Shown here in pieces: positions 48,881-57,234 of a stretch of 64,000 nt of DNA. Position 1 is the stretch's first letter. The number at the start of each line of letters is the position of its first letter. Source of the stretch: an uncultured Burkholderiales bacterium (lineage in GTDB: Bacteria > Pseudomonadota > Gammaproteobacteria > Burkholderiales > Burkholderiaceae_C); contig CALTTG010000002.1 in NCBI GenBank assembly GCA_943908475.1, positions 1 through 64,000 on the forward strand, in the 5' to 3' direction. Under the pieces are notes generated by a model. It saw only the letters and a list, made by a program, of their open reading frames with translations. It did not search any database and had not been told where the DNA came from. The position numbers and the translations under genes are program-made.

Positions 48881-50146
48881 TCAGGCCGAGGCGCGCAGGC
48901 GCGTTGGCTTTTTCTTGCGGCCCAGCCCCGCTTGCGCCGCCAGGAACTTGATGAACACCCACAGCGACGATTCGTTCGGCTTGGGCGCTTCGCCCCGGCC
49001 AATGCGCTTGAGCTGGCCCGTGTACCACGTCACTTCCAGCAGACCCATCTTGTCGATCATGGGGATGCCGGTGTTGCGCGGGCTCACGGTTTCCTGCGGG
49101 TCCTGCCCCTTGAGCAGGCGCAGACACACGTCAGGCTCGATGGCCATGATGCGGGCAATGCCCACCAGGTCGACCGCACCGCTGGTGATGGCGTCGGCCA
49201 TGCCTTGGGCCGATCGGAAGCCACCCGTGACCACCAAGGGCACCTTCACCGCCTGGCGTGCCTTCTCGGCAAAGGCCATGAAGTAGGCCTCGCGTTGGCG
49301 GGTGCTTTCTTTGACCGCGGTCTTGTCGGCTTTCACCCCGGTCATGGCGGGGGCCTCGTAGGTGCCCCCCGACACTTCGATCAGGTCGATGCCGGCCTCG
49401 GCCAGCGCGCGGATGGTGTCCAGTGACTCTTCTTCGGTGAAGCCGCCACGCTGGAAGTCGGCCGAGTTGAGCTTGATGCCGATCGGGAAGTCAGGTCCGA
49501 CGGCCTCGCGCATCGCCCGGTAGACGGCCAGCACGAAGGCGCGGCGTTTCTCGGGCGTGCCGCCCCATTCGTCGGTGCGGCGATTGTGGTGTGGCGAAAG
49601 GAACTGGCTCACCAGGTAGCCGTGGGCACCGTGGATCTGCACACCCGTGAAGCCCGCTTTCTTGCACACCCCGGCGGCCACACCGAAGCGGGCAATCAGG
49701 TTGCGCACCTCGGCATCGGTCAACTCGCGCGGCGTGGCAAAAAAGGCCTGCATGTCCGAGCGGAACGGCACCGCCGATGGCGACACCGTTTCTTTGTTGA
49801 GGCCTTTGGGGGCCTGCTTGCCGGGGTGGTTGAGCTGCACCCAGCAGTGCGCGCCGTGCCGCGTGGCGGCTTGCGCCCAGGCCTGGAGCTCGGGCAGGTG
49901 GCTTTCATCTTCGATGATGACGTTGCCGGGCTCGCCGATGGCTCGCTTGTCGATCATCACGTTGCCGGTCACACACAAGCCGATGCCGCCATCGGCCCAG
50001 GCGCCGTACAGGCGTGTCAGCTCCGGGGTGGGCTTGCCATCGCGCCTGGCCAGGGCCTCGCTCATGGCCGACTTCAACAAACGGTTCCGGAGGGTGGCGC
50101 CACCAGGCAAGGTGAAGGCTTGAGACAGAACGACCGAGGCTGACAT
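48881..50146 (-). CDS. NADH:flavin oxidoreductase (Old Yellow Enzyme family)
   Basis: A 421-residue FMN-binding reductase. The N-terminus LSQAFTLPGGATLRNRLLKS and the barrel motifs VQLNHPGKQAP, HGAHGYLVSQFLSPHHNRRTDEWGG, IGIKLNSADF and VVTGGFRS are typical of the OYE/NemA family. It probably reduces activated double bonds with NAD(P)H; the physiological substrate is unknown. ATG at 50146 has AGGAG upstream. Its C-terminus has a basic tail (KKKPTRLRASA). Confidence 0.92.
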   Translation of the reverse strand: MSASVVLSQAFTLPGGATLRNRLLKSAMSEALARRDGKPTPELTRLYGAWADGGIGLCVTGNVMIDKRAIGEPGNVIIEDESHLPELQAWAQAATRHGAHCWVQLNHPGKQAPKGLNKETVSPSAVPFRSDMQAFFATPRELTDAEVRNLIARFGVAAGVCKKAGFTGVQIHGAHGYLVSQFLSPHHNRRTDEWGGTPEKRRAFVLAVYRAMREAVGPDFPIGIKLNSADFQRGGFTEEESLDTIRALAEAGIDLIEVSGGTYEAPAMTGVKADKTAVKESTRQREAYFMAFAEKARQAVKVPLVVTGGFRSAQGMADAITSGAVDLVGIARIMAIEPDVCLRLLKGQDPQETVSPRNTGIPMIDKMGLLEVTWYTGQLKRIGRGEAPKPNESSLWVFIKFLAAQAGLGRKKKPTRLRASA

Positions 50147-50446
50147 CCGATGCTCCTGAAAAACGACTGTGCGATTGAACACCAGAAATTCCCCACATCA
50201 GGGGATGTCTCACGACAAACCTGTTGCCGACATGGGGCTGTCGCGCTTTAAACCGTCCATTTGCATTGACCCAAATGGGGATGCGCCTCATTTTTCTTGA
50301 TGCCGGATGCCGACAAAGGCATTTCCCGGACGAAATTGAACGTTAGTTGGCATTACCATCGGGGACGCTGAGCTTGCGAGGATCGAGTGCCCAAGGTGCG
50401 CTCGCCCACAGCTCCCCCAGATTTCACCTCGATGGAGAGAATTCAC
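50147..50446. other. Intergenic region between divergent genes
   Basis: A 300-bp stretch between the OYE-type gene and the SWIB protein gene. It must hold both promoters. No convincing -35/-10 pair, hairpin or extra gene was identified. Confidence 0.5.
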
Positions 50447-50776
50447 ATGGCAACTGCGAAGAAGGCCCCCGCCAAGAAGGCTGCGGCACCCAAGGCTCCT
50501 GCAGCCAAGAAGGCCCCTGCTGCGAAGCGTGCGCCCAATGCCGCCTTCATGAAGGCCCTGACCCCCAGCCCCGCTCTGGCCGCTGTGATCGGTGCAGCCC
50601 CGCTGCCCCGCACGGAAGTGACCAAGAAGGTCTGGGAATACATCAAGAAGCACAACCTGCAAGACCAGGCCAACAAGCGCAACATCAACGCCGACGACAA
50701 GCTGAAGGTCATCTTCAAGAAGCCGCAAGTGTCGATGTTCGAAATGACCAAACTGATCAGCGACCAACTGAGCTGA
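50447..50776 (+). CDS. SWIB/MDM2-domain protein with Lys/Ala/Pro-rich tail
   Basis: A 109-residue protein. The first 30 residues are a histone H1-like KKAPAKKAA-type repeat; residues about 35-109 are a SWIB/MDM2 domain (TPSPALAAVIGAAPLPRTEV, KVWEYIKKHNLQDQANKRNI, VSMFEMTKLISDQLS). SWIB domains are known from eukaryotic chromatin remodellers and also occur in chlamydiae and many Betaproteobacteria. The basic tail suggests nucleic-acid binding, perhaps nucleoid-associated. The start at 50447 has GGAGAG upstream. It ends with a strong terminator. Confidence 0.93.
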   Translation: MATAKKAPAKKAAAPKAPAAKKAPAAKRAPNAAFMKALTPSPALAAVIGAAPLPRTEVTKKVWEYIKKHNLQDQANKRNINADDKLKVIFKKPQVSMFEMTKLISDQLS

Positions 50777-50812
50777 TCTGCGCGTCAGGTCCCGCTCGGA
50801 CCCCCGCGACCC

Positions 50813-50835
50813 ACCCGGCCTCGGCCGGGTTTTTT
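50813..50835 (+). terminator. Rho-independent terminator after the SWIB gene
   Basis: ACCCGGCC-TC-GGCCGGGT hairpin followed by a run of T residues. Confidence 0.9.
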
Positions 50836-50957
50836 CATGCCTGTTTTTCTCCGGATCAAGGGCCGTGATCGCGTCGCATATTGGGCACAGGCTGGGGCCG
50901 GTGCCGGCATGTCAGCTGCTATCGTGAAGCCATTGACAGTACGAGAAGGCGGTCCTC

Positions 50958-51860
50958 ATGAACAACCCCAAAGAGCTCCTGGCGCGCAACTTTCCCACCG
51001 CCGTTCAGGATGCCCGCAATGCCGCCAAGCCTTCGCTGTACGCCGGCCCGGACAGCAGCTACGACCTGGCCTTCGCCGACCCCGAATTCCTGCTGCACCC
51101 TGAGTTGCGGTCGGTGCGCATGCAGCTCGAGCTGCTCAAGCCCGAGATGATTCAGCGCGAAGAGAACATCGAATCCACCATCGTGATGTTCGGCAGCGCC
51201 CGCATCCTGCCCGCCGACGACGCCCAGGCGCGCCTTGCCGAGGCGCAGGTCCTTCCCGAAGGCAGTGCCCGCGAGCAGGCGCTGCGCAAGGCCCAATCGC
51301 AAGTGGCCATGTCGCGCTACTACGAAGAGGCCCGCGCGTTTGCTGGCATGGTCACCACCCACTCGGCGCAGTTGCAGACCCCCATTTATGTGGTCACCGG
51401 CGGTGGCCCTGGCGTGATGGAAGCGGGCAACCGGGGTGCGTTCGAGGTGGGGGGCAAGAGCATCGGCCTGAACATCGTGTTGCCGCACGAGCAAGAGCCC
51501 AACCCCTACATCACCCCCAAGCTGTGCTTTCAGTTCCACTACTTCGCGCTGCGCAAGATGCATTTCCTCATGCGTTCGGTGGCCTTGGTGTGTTTCCCGG
51601 GGGGGTTTGGCACGCTCGACGAGTTGTTCGAAGCCCTGACCTTGATGCAGACCGGCAAATGCCGCAAGCGCCCGGTGCTGCTGTTTGGCCGCGAGTTCTG
51701 GAGCAAGTTGCTGAACTTCGACCACCTGGTCGACACCGGCATGATCAGCCCTGAAGATGTGAACTTGTTCCGGTACGTGGAAACCGCCGACGAAGCGTGG
51801 GACACCCTGCGCAATGTGTACGGCCTGGGCATGACCGAGGATTCGGCTTGCGGCTGGTGA
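50958..51860 (+). CDS. LOG family protein (cytokinin-activating-type phosphoribohydrolase)
   Basis: A 300-residue protein with the LOG/lysine-decarboxylase-like Rossmann fold. The diagnostic motifs are VVTGGGPGVMEAGNRGA and FPGGFGTLDELFEALTLMQTGK (PGGxGTxxE). Family enzymes release free bases from nucleoside 5'-monophosphates. It has an N-terminal extension of about 70 residues compared with the shortest LOG proteins. AAGGCGG precedes the ATG. It is a single gene, followed 60 bp later by a patatin-type gene. Confidence 0.92.
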   Translation: MNNPKELLARNFPTAVQDARNAAKPSLYAGPDSSYDLAFADPEFLLHPELRSVRMQLELLKPEMIQREENIESTIVMFGSARILPADDAQARLAEAQVLPEGSAREQALRKAQSQVAMSRYYEEARAFAGMVTTHSAQLQTPIYVVTGGGPGVMEAGNRGAFEVGGKSIGLNIVLPHEQEPNPYITPKLCFQFHYFALRKMHFLMRSVALVCFPGGFGTLDELFEALTLMQTGKCRKRPVLLFGREFWSKLLNFDHLVDTGMISPEDVNLFRYVETADEAWDTLRNVYGLGMTEDSACGW

Positions 51861-51920
51861 GGTCATCACCCTCGCGCATTCCCGGCTCAACCCGGCCACC
51901 GTCTTGCCGATAGTACGTCC

Positions 51921-53273
51921 ATGAGCCTGCCTGGAAAAAACGGTCTGATCCTCACGGGTGGTGGGGCCCGAGCGGCCTACCAGGTGGGCGTCTTGCAGGC
52001 CCTCATGCTGATCCGCCGCGACAGCGGGGAAACCGAGCGGGGCAATCCCTTCCGCATCATTTGTGGCACGTCTGCGGGCGCGCTCAATGGCATGGCCCTC
52101 GCCTCGCGCGCCGATCGCTTCGAAGGGGCGGTGCGCCTGATGGCCGAACTCTGGCGCGACATGCACTGCGAGCAGATCTACCGGGCCGACTCGCTCGGCG
52201 TGATCCGCAGTGGTGCGCAGTGGCTGACCTTGTTTTCGCTGGGCTGGGCCATGGCCCGCTGGCGGCGCGCGCGTCCCCGTTCGCTGCTCGACAACGACCC
52301 CTTGCGCGAGCTGTTGTTGGACGCGGTGCGCCTGCCCCGCGTGGGCAAGTTGCTGGAAGACGGGGTGATCGACGCGCTGGCCGTGTCGGCCTCCAGTTAC
52401 ACCACGGGTGAGCACGTCACCTTCTATGACACGGCCCATGCGATCGAGCCGTGGACCCGTTCGCAGCGCATCAGCGTCAAGAACCCCATCGGGTTGGATC
52501 ACCTCATGGCGTCAAGCGCCATTCCATTCATTTTCCCGGCGGTCAAGCTGGACGTGAACGGTCACCCCCAGTACTTCGGCGATGGCTCGATGCGCCAGGC
52601 CGCGCCCATCTCGCCCGCCGTTCACTTGGGCGCCGATCGCATCCTGGTGATCGGGGCCGGGCGCCTGCACGAGCCCGCCGCGCCTCGGCAGACGATCACC
52701 GAATACCCCAACCTCGCCCAGATTGCCGGTCATGCCATGTCCAGCATCTTCCTGGATGCGCTGGCCGTGGACATCGAGCGCCTGCAGCGCGTCAACCGCA
52801 CGCTGGAATTGCTCACCCCCGAGCAGCGTGCGCAGACGCCCTTGCGACCGGTGGACATCTTGGTGATTGCGCCGTCGCAGCGGCTGGACGACATCGCCGC
52901 CCGCCACCTGTGGGCCTTGCCGCCGGCCGTGCGGGCCATGTTGCGGGCCGTGGGGGTCTACGGCCGAGGCAAGACGGCCCGGGGCACGGCCCTGGCGTCG
53001 TACCTGCTGTTCGAGTCCTCGTTCACGCGCGAACTCATCCACCTGGGCTTCACCGATGCGCTGGCCAAGCGCGAGGAAGTGGTGAAATTCTTCGGCTGGG
53101 GGCCCCCAGGCGGGGTCTTGGTGCCGCCGCACCTGGACCCGGCCGCGCAGGCCTTGTCTGCGTCATCGGCTGCGTCATCAGCCAGCCAGCCGCCCGAAGT
53201 CGCCACATCGACCGAGCGTGCCCCCTTCCCAAATCAAAGACCTCGTGGTAGTATCGAGAGCTTCGCCCTTTGA
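51921..53273 (+). CDS. Patatin-like phospholipase
   Basis: A 450-residue patatin-family acyl hydrolase with the oxyanion motif GGGARAAYQVGVLQ at residues 13-26, nucleophile Ser51 in CGTSAGALNGM, and catalytic Asp221 in DGSMRQAAP. A DUF3336-like helical part follows. It should hydrolyse membrane phospholipids or related esters. The C-terminal 60 residues are Ala/Ser/Pro-rich. The promoter of the ribosomal protein operon downstream lies inside its last codons. Confidence 0.93.
   Translation: MSLPGKNGLILTGGGARAAYQVGVLQALMLIRRDSGETERGNPFRIICGTSAGALNGMALASRADRFEGAVRLMAELWRDMHCEQIYRADSLGVIRSGAQWLTLFSLGWAMARWRRARPRSLLDNDPLRELLLDAVRLPRVGKLLEDGVIDALAVSASSYTTGEHVTFYDTAHAIEPWTRSQRISVKNPIGLDHLMASSAIPFIFPAVKLDVNGHPQYFGDGSMRQAAPISPAVHLGADRILVIGAGRLHEPAAPRQTITEYPNLAQIAGHAMSSIFLDALAVDIERLQRVNRTLELLTPEQRAQTPLRPVDILVIAPSQRLDDIAARHLWALPPAVRAMLRAVGVYGRGKTARGTALASYLLFESSFTRELIHLGFTDALAKREEVVKFFGWGPPGGVLVPPHLDPAAQALSASSAASSASQPPEVATSTERAPFPNQRPRGSIESFAL
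53246..53254 (+). promoter_or_regulatory. Extended -10 promoter of the rplU-rpmA operon
   Basis: TGGTAGTAT is an extended -10 element (TG-n-TAGTAT). It is inside the patatin gene's 3' end and 56 bp before the rplU start. No good -35 is visible, which is usual for extended -10 promoters. Confidence 0.55.
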
Positions 53274-53309
53274 TGGGTGGAGATTTCCCTTGATTGAAAG
53301 GTCTTTAAC

Positions 53310-53621
53310 ATGTACGCGGTCATAAAAACCGGCGGCAAACAATACAAAGTTGCTGCTGGCGAAAAAATTAAAGTAGAACAGATTGCTGCGGAAGTTGGCC
53401 AAGAGATCGTGATCGATCAGGTTCTGGCAGTCGGCTCCGGCGCAGAACTGAAGGTCGGCACGCCCTTGGTGGCTGGCGCAACCGTCAAAGCAACTGTCCT
53501 GTCGCAAGGTCGTCACGACAAGGTTCGCATCTTCAAGATGCGTCGTCGCAAGCACTACCAGAAGCGTCAAGGTCACCGTCAGAACTACACCGAGCTGCAA
53601 ATCAGCTCCGTGAACGCCTGA
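53310..53621 (+). CDS. rplU: 50S ribosomal protein L21
   Basis: A 103-residue L21, the normal length: MYAVIKTGGKQYKVAAGEKI at the N-terminus and FKMRRRKHYQKRQGHRQNYT near the C-terminus, where it contacts 23S rRNA. It starts the classic rplU-rpmA-obgE cluster. Confidence 0.98.
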   Translation: MYAVIKTGGKQYKVAAGEKIKVEQIAAEVGQEIVIDQVLAVGSGAELKVGTPLVAGATVKATVLSQGRHDKVRIFKMRRRKHYQKRQGHRQNYTELQISSVNA

Positions 53622-53680
53622 TCCGTTGCCTTCCGGCTTTGTCTACAACCCATCCAGTCTAGCCCCCAAGGAGCTGAACC

Positions 53681-53938
53681 ATGGCACAGAAAAAAGGCGG
53701 CGGTTCCACGCGGAACGGCCGTGATTCCCAACCGAAGATGCTCGGCGTGAAGGTGTACGGCGGTCAAGTCGTGCCCGCCGGCTCCATCATCGTTCGCCAA
53801 CGTGGCACCCGCTTCCATGCCGGTTCCAACGTCGGCTGCGGCCGCGACCACAGCCTGTTCGCGCTGGTCGATGGCACCGTGTCTTTCACCGTCAAGGGTC
53901 CTCAAAACCGCAAGACGGTCGTCGTCACCCCGGTCTGA
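53681..53938 (+). CDS. rpmA: 50S ribosomal protein L27
   Basis: An 85-residue L27, with the conserved start MAQKKGGGSTRNGRDSQPK (no N-terminal cleavage extension of the Firmicutes type) and GTRFHAGSNVGCGRDHSLFA. It lies at the peptidyl transferase centre. GGAGC is before the ATG. A terminator follows before obgE. Confidence 0.98.
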   Translation: MAQKKGGGSTRNGRDSQPKMLGVKVYGGQVVPAGSIIVRQRGTRFHAGSNVGCGRDHSLFALVDGTVSFTVKGPQNRKTVVVTPV

Positions 53939-53989
53939 TCCGGCTGACGCCCACACCCCAGGGGGGGCCTTCGGGTCGCCCGAGGTGAC

Positions 53990-54013
53990 AAGCCCCGGCT
54001 CGCCGGGGCTTTT
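53990..54013 (+). terminator. Terminator-type hairpin between rpmA and obgE
   Basis: AAGCCCCGGC-TC-GCCGGGGCTT followed by TTT. It may attenuate read-through from the ribosomal genes into obgE. Confidence 0.8.
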
Positions 54014-54066
54014 GTCCTTTTTCTTTCCCACCGTCTCGCGGCGGTCTCTCAGAAGTCAGCAACACC

Positions 54067-55431
54067 ATGAAATTCGTCGACGAAGCCACCATCGATGTGG
54101 CAGCAGGCAACGGCGGCAGCGGTTGCATCAGTTTCCGCCGCGAAAAATTCATCCCCTTTGGGGGCCCCAACGGGGGCGACGGTGGTCGCGGTGGCCACAT
54201 CTACGTGGAAGCCGACCGCAACATCAACACCCTGATCGACTACCGCTACGCGCGCCGCCACGAGGCCCGCAACGGTGAGCAGGGACGGGGCTCTGACCAG
54301 TTCGGTGCCGCCGGCCCCGACATCACCCTGCGCTTGCCGGTGGGCACCATCATCCGCGACTTCGAAACCGGCGAAGTGATGATGGAGTTGCTCGAGCACG
54401 GCGAGAAGCGCCTGCTGGCCAAGGGGGGCGACGGTGGCTTTGGCAACCTGCACTTCAAGACCAGCACCAACCGCGCGCCCCGCAAGAAGACGCTGGGCTG
54501 GCCCGGCGAGGCCTTCAAGCTCAAGCTGGAACTGCGTGTGCTGGCTGATGTGGGCCTGCTGGGCATGCCCAATGCCGGCAAGTCGACCCTGATCACCGCG
54601 ATTTCCAACGCACGCCCGAAGATTGCCGACTACCCCTTCACCACCTTGCACCCCAACCTGGGCGTGGTGCGTGTGGGCCCTGAAAAGAGCTTTGTGGTGG
54701 CCGACATTCCCGGCCTGATCGAAGGGGCCTCTGAAGGCGCTGGCCTGGGGCACTTGTTCCTGCGCCACCTGCAGCGCACCCGCGTGTTGTTGCACGTGGT
54801 CGATTTGGCCCCATTCGACGAGAACGTCGACCCGGTCAAGCAGGCCAAGGCCATCGTCAAGGAACTGAAGATTTACGACGAGGCCTTGCACCAAAAGCCC
54901 CGCTGGCTGGTGCTCAACAAGCTGGACATGATCCCTGCCGAAGAGCGTGTGCAGCGCGTGGTCAACTTCGTCAAACGCTATGGCTGGAAGGGCCCGGTGT
55001 TCGAAATTTCGGCACTGACCCGTGAAGGTTGTGAGCACCTGGTTCAGGCCATCTACCAGCACGTGGCCAGCATGCAAGAGCACCACGAAGAGGCCGACAT
55101 CCGCTTCGACGAGGCCGAGGGGCAGCTGATCGAGGCCAAGGTCACGCCCAAGCTGGCCGCCAAGGCGTCTGCCCAGGAAACCGAGGCCTTTGAAGACCTC
55201 GTGGCCGTGAAGGACGAGGCGCCCGCCAAGCCCGCACGCAAGGCAGCGGCCAAAAAAGTGGTTGCCAAAAACGCCCCTGCCAAGAAGGCTGCGGCCACAA
55301 AAACCGCTGCAAAGAAGGCAGCGGCCCCCAAGGTGCCCGCCAAGAAAGCAGCCAACCAGAAGTCTGCCAAGGCCGCAGCCCCTGAGGCCGATGCTTACCA
55401 GGCCGATCCGACCGATCCCCGTTTCCGCTGA
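54067..55431 (+). CDS. obgE: GTPase ObgE (CgtA)
   Basis: A 454-residue essential GTPase acting in 50S assembly and stress control. The Gly-rich Obg domain is at residues 1-158 (GNGGSGCISFRREKF, GGDGGRGGHIYVEAD). G1 is GMPNAGKST at 166-174, G3 VADIPGLIEGAS, G4 NKLD. After about residue 386 it carries an unusual Lys/Ala/Pro-rich tail of about 60 residues (KKAAATKTAAKKAAAPK and similar), which is much like histone H1 tails and like the SWIB protein nearby, and ends ADPTDPRFR. It is followed by proB. Confidence 0.97.
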   Translation: MKFVDEATIDVAAGNGGSGCISFRREKFIPFGGPNGGDGGRGGHIYVEADRNINTLIDYRYARRHEARNGEQGRGSDQFGAAGPDITLRLPVGTIIRDFETGEVMMELLEHGEKRLLAKGGDGGFGNLHFKTSTNRAPRKKTLGWPGEAFKLKLELRVLADVGLLGMPNAGKSTLITAISNARPKIADYPFTTLHPNLGVVRVGPEKSFVVADIPGLIEGASEGAGLGHLFLRHLQRTRVLLHVVDLAPFDENVDPVKQAKAIVKELKIYDEALHQKPRWLVLNKLDMIPAEERVQRVVNFVKRYGWKGPVFEISALTREGCEHLVQAIYQHVASMQEHHEEADIRFDEAEGQLIEAKVTPKLAAKASAQETEAFEDLVAVKDEAPAKPARKAAAKKVVAKNAPAKKAAATKTAAKKAAAPKVPAKKAANQKSAKAAAPEADAYQADPTDPRFR

Positions 55432-55445
55432 GTCCGAGAGCCCTC

Positions 55446-56564
55446 ATGAACGACGTGTTGAAGCAAGCCCGCCGCATCGTGGTCAAGGTGGGCTCCAGCT
55501 TGGTGACCAACGAAGGCAAGGGCGTCGATGCCGAAGCCATTGGCACCTGGTGCCGACAGATGGCCGCATTGGCCGCCGACGGTCGTGAGGTGATCATGGT
55601 GTCCAGCGGCGCCATTGCCGAGGGCATGAAGCGGCTGGGTTGGGCCAAGCGTCCCAAAGAGCTGCACGAGCTGCAGGCCGCTGCCGCCGTGGGCCAGATG
55701 GGCCTGGTTCAGATGTACGAGACCAAGCTGCGCGAACACGGCATGGGCAGCGCCCAGGTGCTGCTCACGCACGCCGACTTGGCCGACCGCGAACGCTACC
55801 TGAATGCCCGCACCACGCTGCTGACCCTGCTGTCGCACCGGGTGGTGCCGGTCATCAACGAGAACGACACCGTGGTCACCGACGAAATCAAGTTCGGTGA
55901 CAACGACACCCTGGGCGCCCTGGTGGCGAACCTGGTCGAGGCCGATGCCCTGGTCATCTTGACCGACCAGAAGGGCCTGTACAGCGCCGACCCCCGCAAG
56001 GACCCCAGCGCCCGCTTCATCGATGTGTGCACCGCCGGTGACCCGGCCCTGGAGCAGATGGCCGGTGGCGCCGGCAGCGGCGTGGGCACGGGCGGCATGA
56101 TCACCAAGGTGATCGCGGCCAAGCGTGCGGCAGGCAGTGGTGCCAGCACCGTGATCGCCTGGGGGCGTGAGCCCGACGTGCTGGTGCGCTTGACGCAGGG
56201 CGAAGCCATCGGCTCGCTGTTCATGGCGGCCACCGCCAAACTCACCGCCCGCAAGCAATGGATGGCCGACCACCTGCAACTGCGTGGTGCGGTCGTGATC
56301 GACGACGGCGCTGTGGCCAAGCTGCGTGACGAAGGCAAGAGCCTGCTGCCCATCGGTCTGGTCGAGGTGGTGGGTGAGTTCCACCGGGGCGATGTGATTG
56401 CTGTGCGCAACCTGCAGGGCCAGGACGTGGCCCGTGGCCTGGCCAACTACGCCAGCAGCGAAGCGCGCCTGATCGCGCGCAAGGCGTCGACCGAGATCGA
56501 AGCGGTGCTGGGCTTTGCCAACGAGCCCGAGATGATCCACCGCGACAACTTGGTGCTGGCCTGA
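55446..56564 (+). CDS. proB: Glutamate 5-kinase
   Basis: A 372-residue enzyme for the first step of proline synthesis. The kinase domain has VVKVGSSLVTNEGKGVD, MVSSGAIAEGMKRLGW, VINENDTVVTDEIKFGDND and GTGGMITKVIAAK. The C-terminal PUA domain is present from about residue 280. It is feedback-inhibited by proline in homologues. It follows obgE by 14 bp, as is typical of Burkholderiales. Confidence 0.97.
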   Translation: MNDVLKQARRIVVKVGSSLVTNEGKGVDAEAIGTWCRQMAALAADGREVIMVSSGAIAEGMKRLGWAKRPKELHELQAAAAVGQMGLVQMYETKLREHGMGSAQVLLTHADLADRERYLNARTTLLTLLSHRVVPVINENDTVVTDEIKFGDNDTLGALVANLVEADALVILTDQKGLYSADPRKDPSARFIDVCTAGDPALEQMAGGAGSGVGTGGMITKVIAAKRAAGSGASTVIAWGREPDVLVRLTQGEAIGSLFMAATAKLTARKQWMADHLQLRGAVVIDDGAVAKLRDEGKSLLPIGLVEVVGEFHRGDVIAVRNLQGQDVARGLANYASSEARLIARKASTEIEAVLGFANEPEMIHRDNLVLA

Positions 56565-56625
56565 GTTTGTGCAGGCCGGGGTTCACCAAGCGTTATGCTG
56601 GTGGCCCCACTTTTGGAGCCTGCCC

Positions 56626-57213
56626 ATGTTGGTTCGAATCGCTGCGCTGGGTCTGACGACGCTCATGACCCTCACAACCCTGAAGGCCATGGCCGCGCCT
56701 GTCACCTACGTGCTGGCGCCCACGCACACCTACCCCAGCTTCGAGGCCGACCACATGGGCGGCGTCTCGGTGTGGCGAGGCAAGTTCAACAAAAGCAGTG
56801 GCCAGGTGGTGCTGGACAAGGCCGCGCAGACCGGGTCGGTCGAGGTCACCATCGACATGAACAGCATCGACTATGGGCTGGACATCATGAACGACAAAGC
56901 CCGCAGCGCCGAGTTGTTTGACACGGCCAAGCACCCCACGGCCGTGTTCAAAGGTCAGTTGACCCAGTGGGTCGATGGCAAGCCCACCACGGTACCGGGC
57001 ACCCTCACGATGCGCGGTGTCACCCGTCCGCTGACCTTGCACGTCAAGTCGTTCAAGTGCATCCCCCACCCCATGCTCAAGCGTGAGCTGTGTGGCGCCG
57101 ATGCCCTGGCCACCTTGCAGCGCGACGACTTCGGCATCGACGCGGGCAAGGACTGGGGCTTCGGCATGGGGGTCACCCTGCGCATCCAGGTGGAAGCTGT
57201 CGCGCAGGAGTGA
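56626..57213 (+). CDS. YceI family periplasmic protein
   Basis: A 195-residue exported protein with a signal peptide ending KAMA. The mature part is a YceI lipocalin-like barrel: THTYPSFEADHMGGVSVWRG, VTIDMNSIDYGLDIMNDKAR, LTMRGVTRPLTLHVKSFKCI and a C-terminal RDDFGIDAGKDWGFG. YceI proteins bind isoprenoid-type lipids such as polyprenyl chains. Two Cys residues (KCIPHPMLKRELCG) are typical of a subgroup. The start at 56626 has TTGGAG upstream. It converges on the hydrolase gene 21 bp away. Confidence 0.94.
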   Translation: MLVRIAALGLTTLMTLTTLKAMAAPVTYVLAPTHTYPSFEADHMGGVSVWRGKFNKSSGQVVLDKAAQTGSVEVTIDMNSIDYGLDIMNDKARSAELFDTAKHPTAVFKGQLTQWVDGKPTTVPGTLTMRGVTRPLTLHVKSFKCIPHPMLKRELCGADALATLQRDDFGIDAGKDWGFGMGVTLRIQVEAVAQE

Positions 57214-57234
57214 GTGGCCCTCAGCGGGGCCCGA

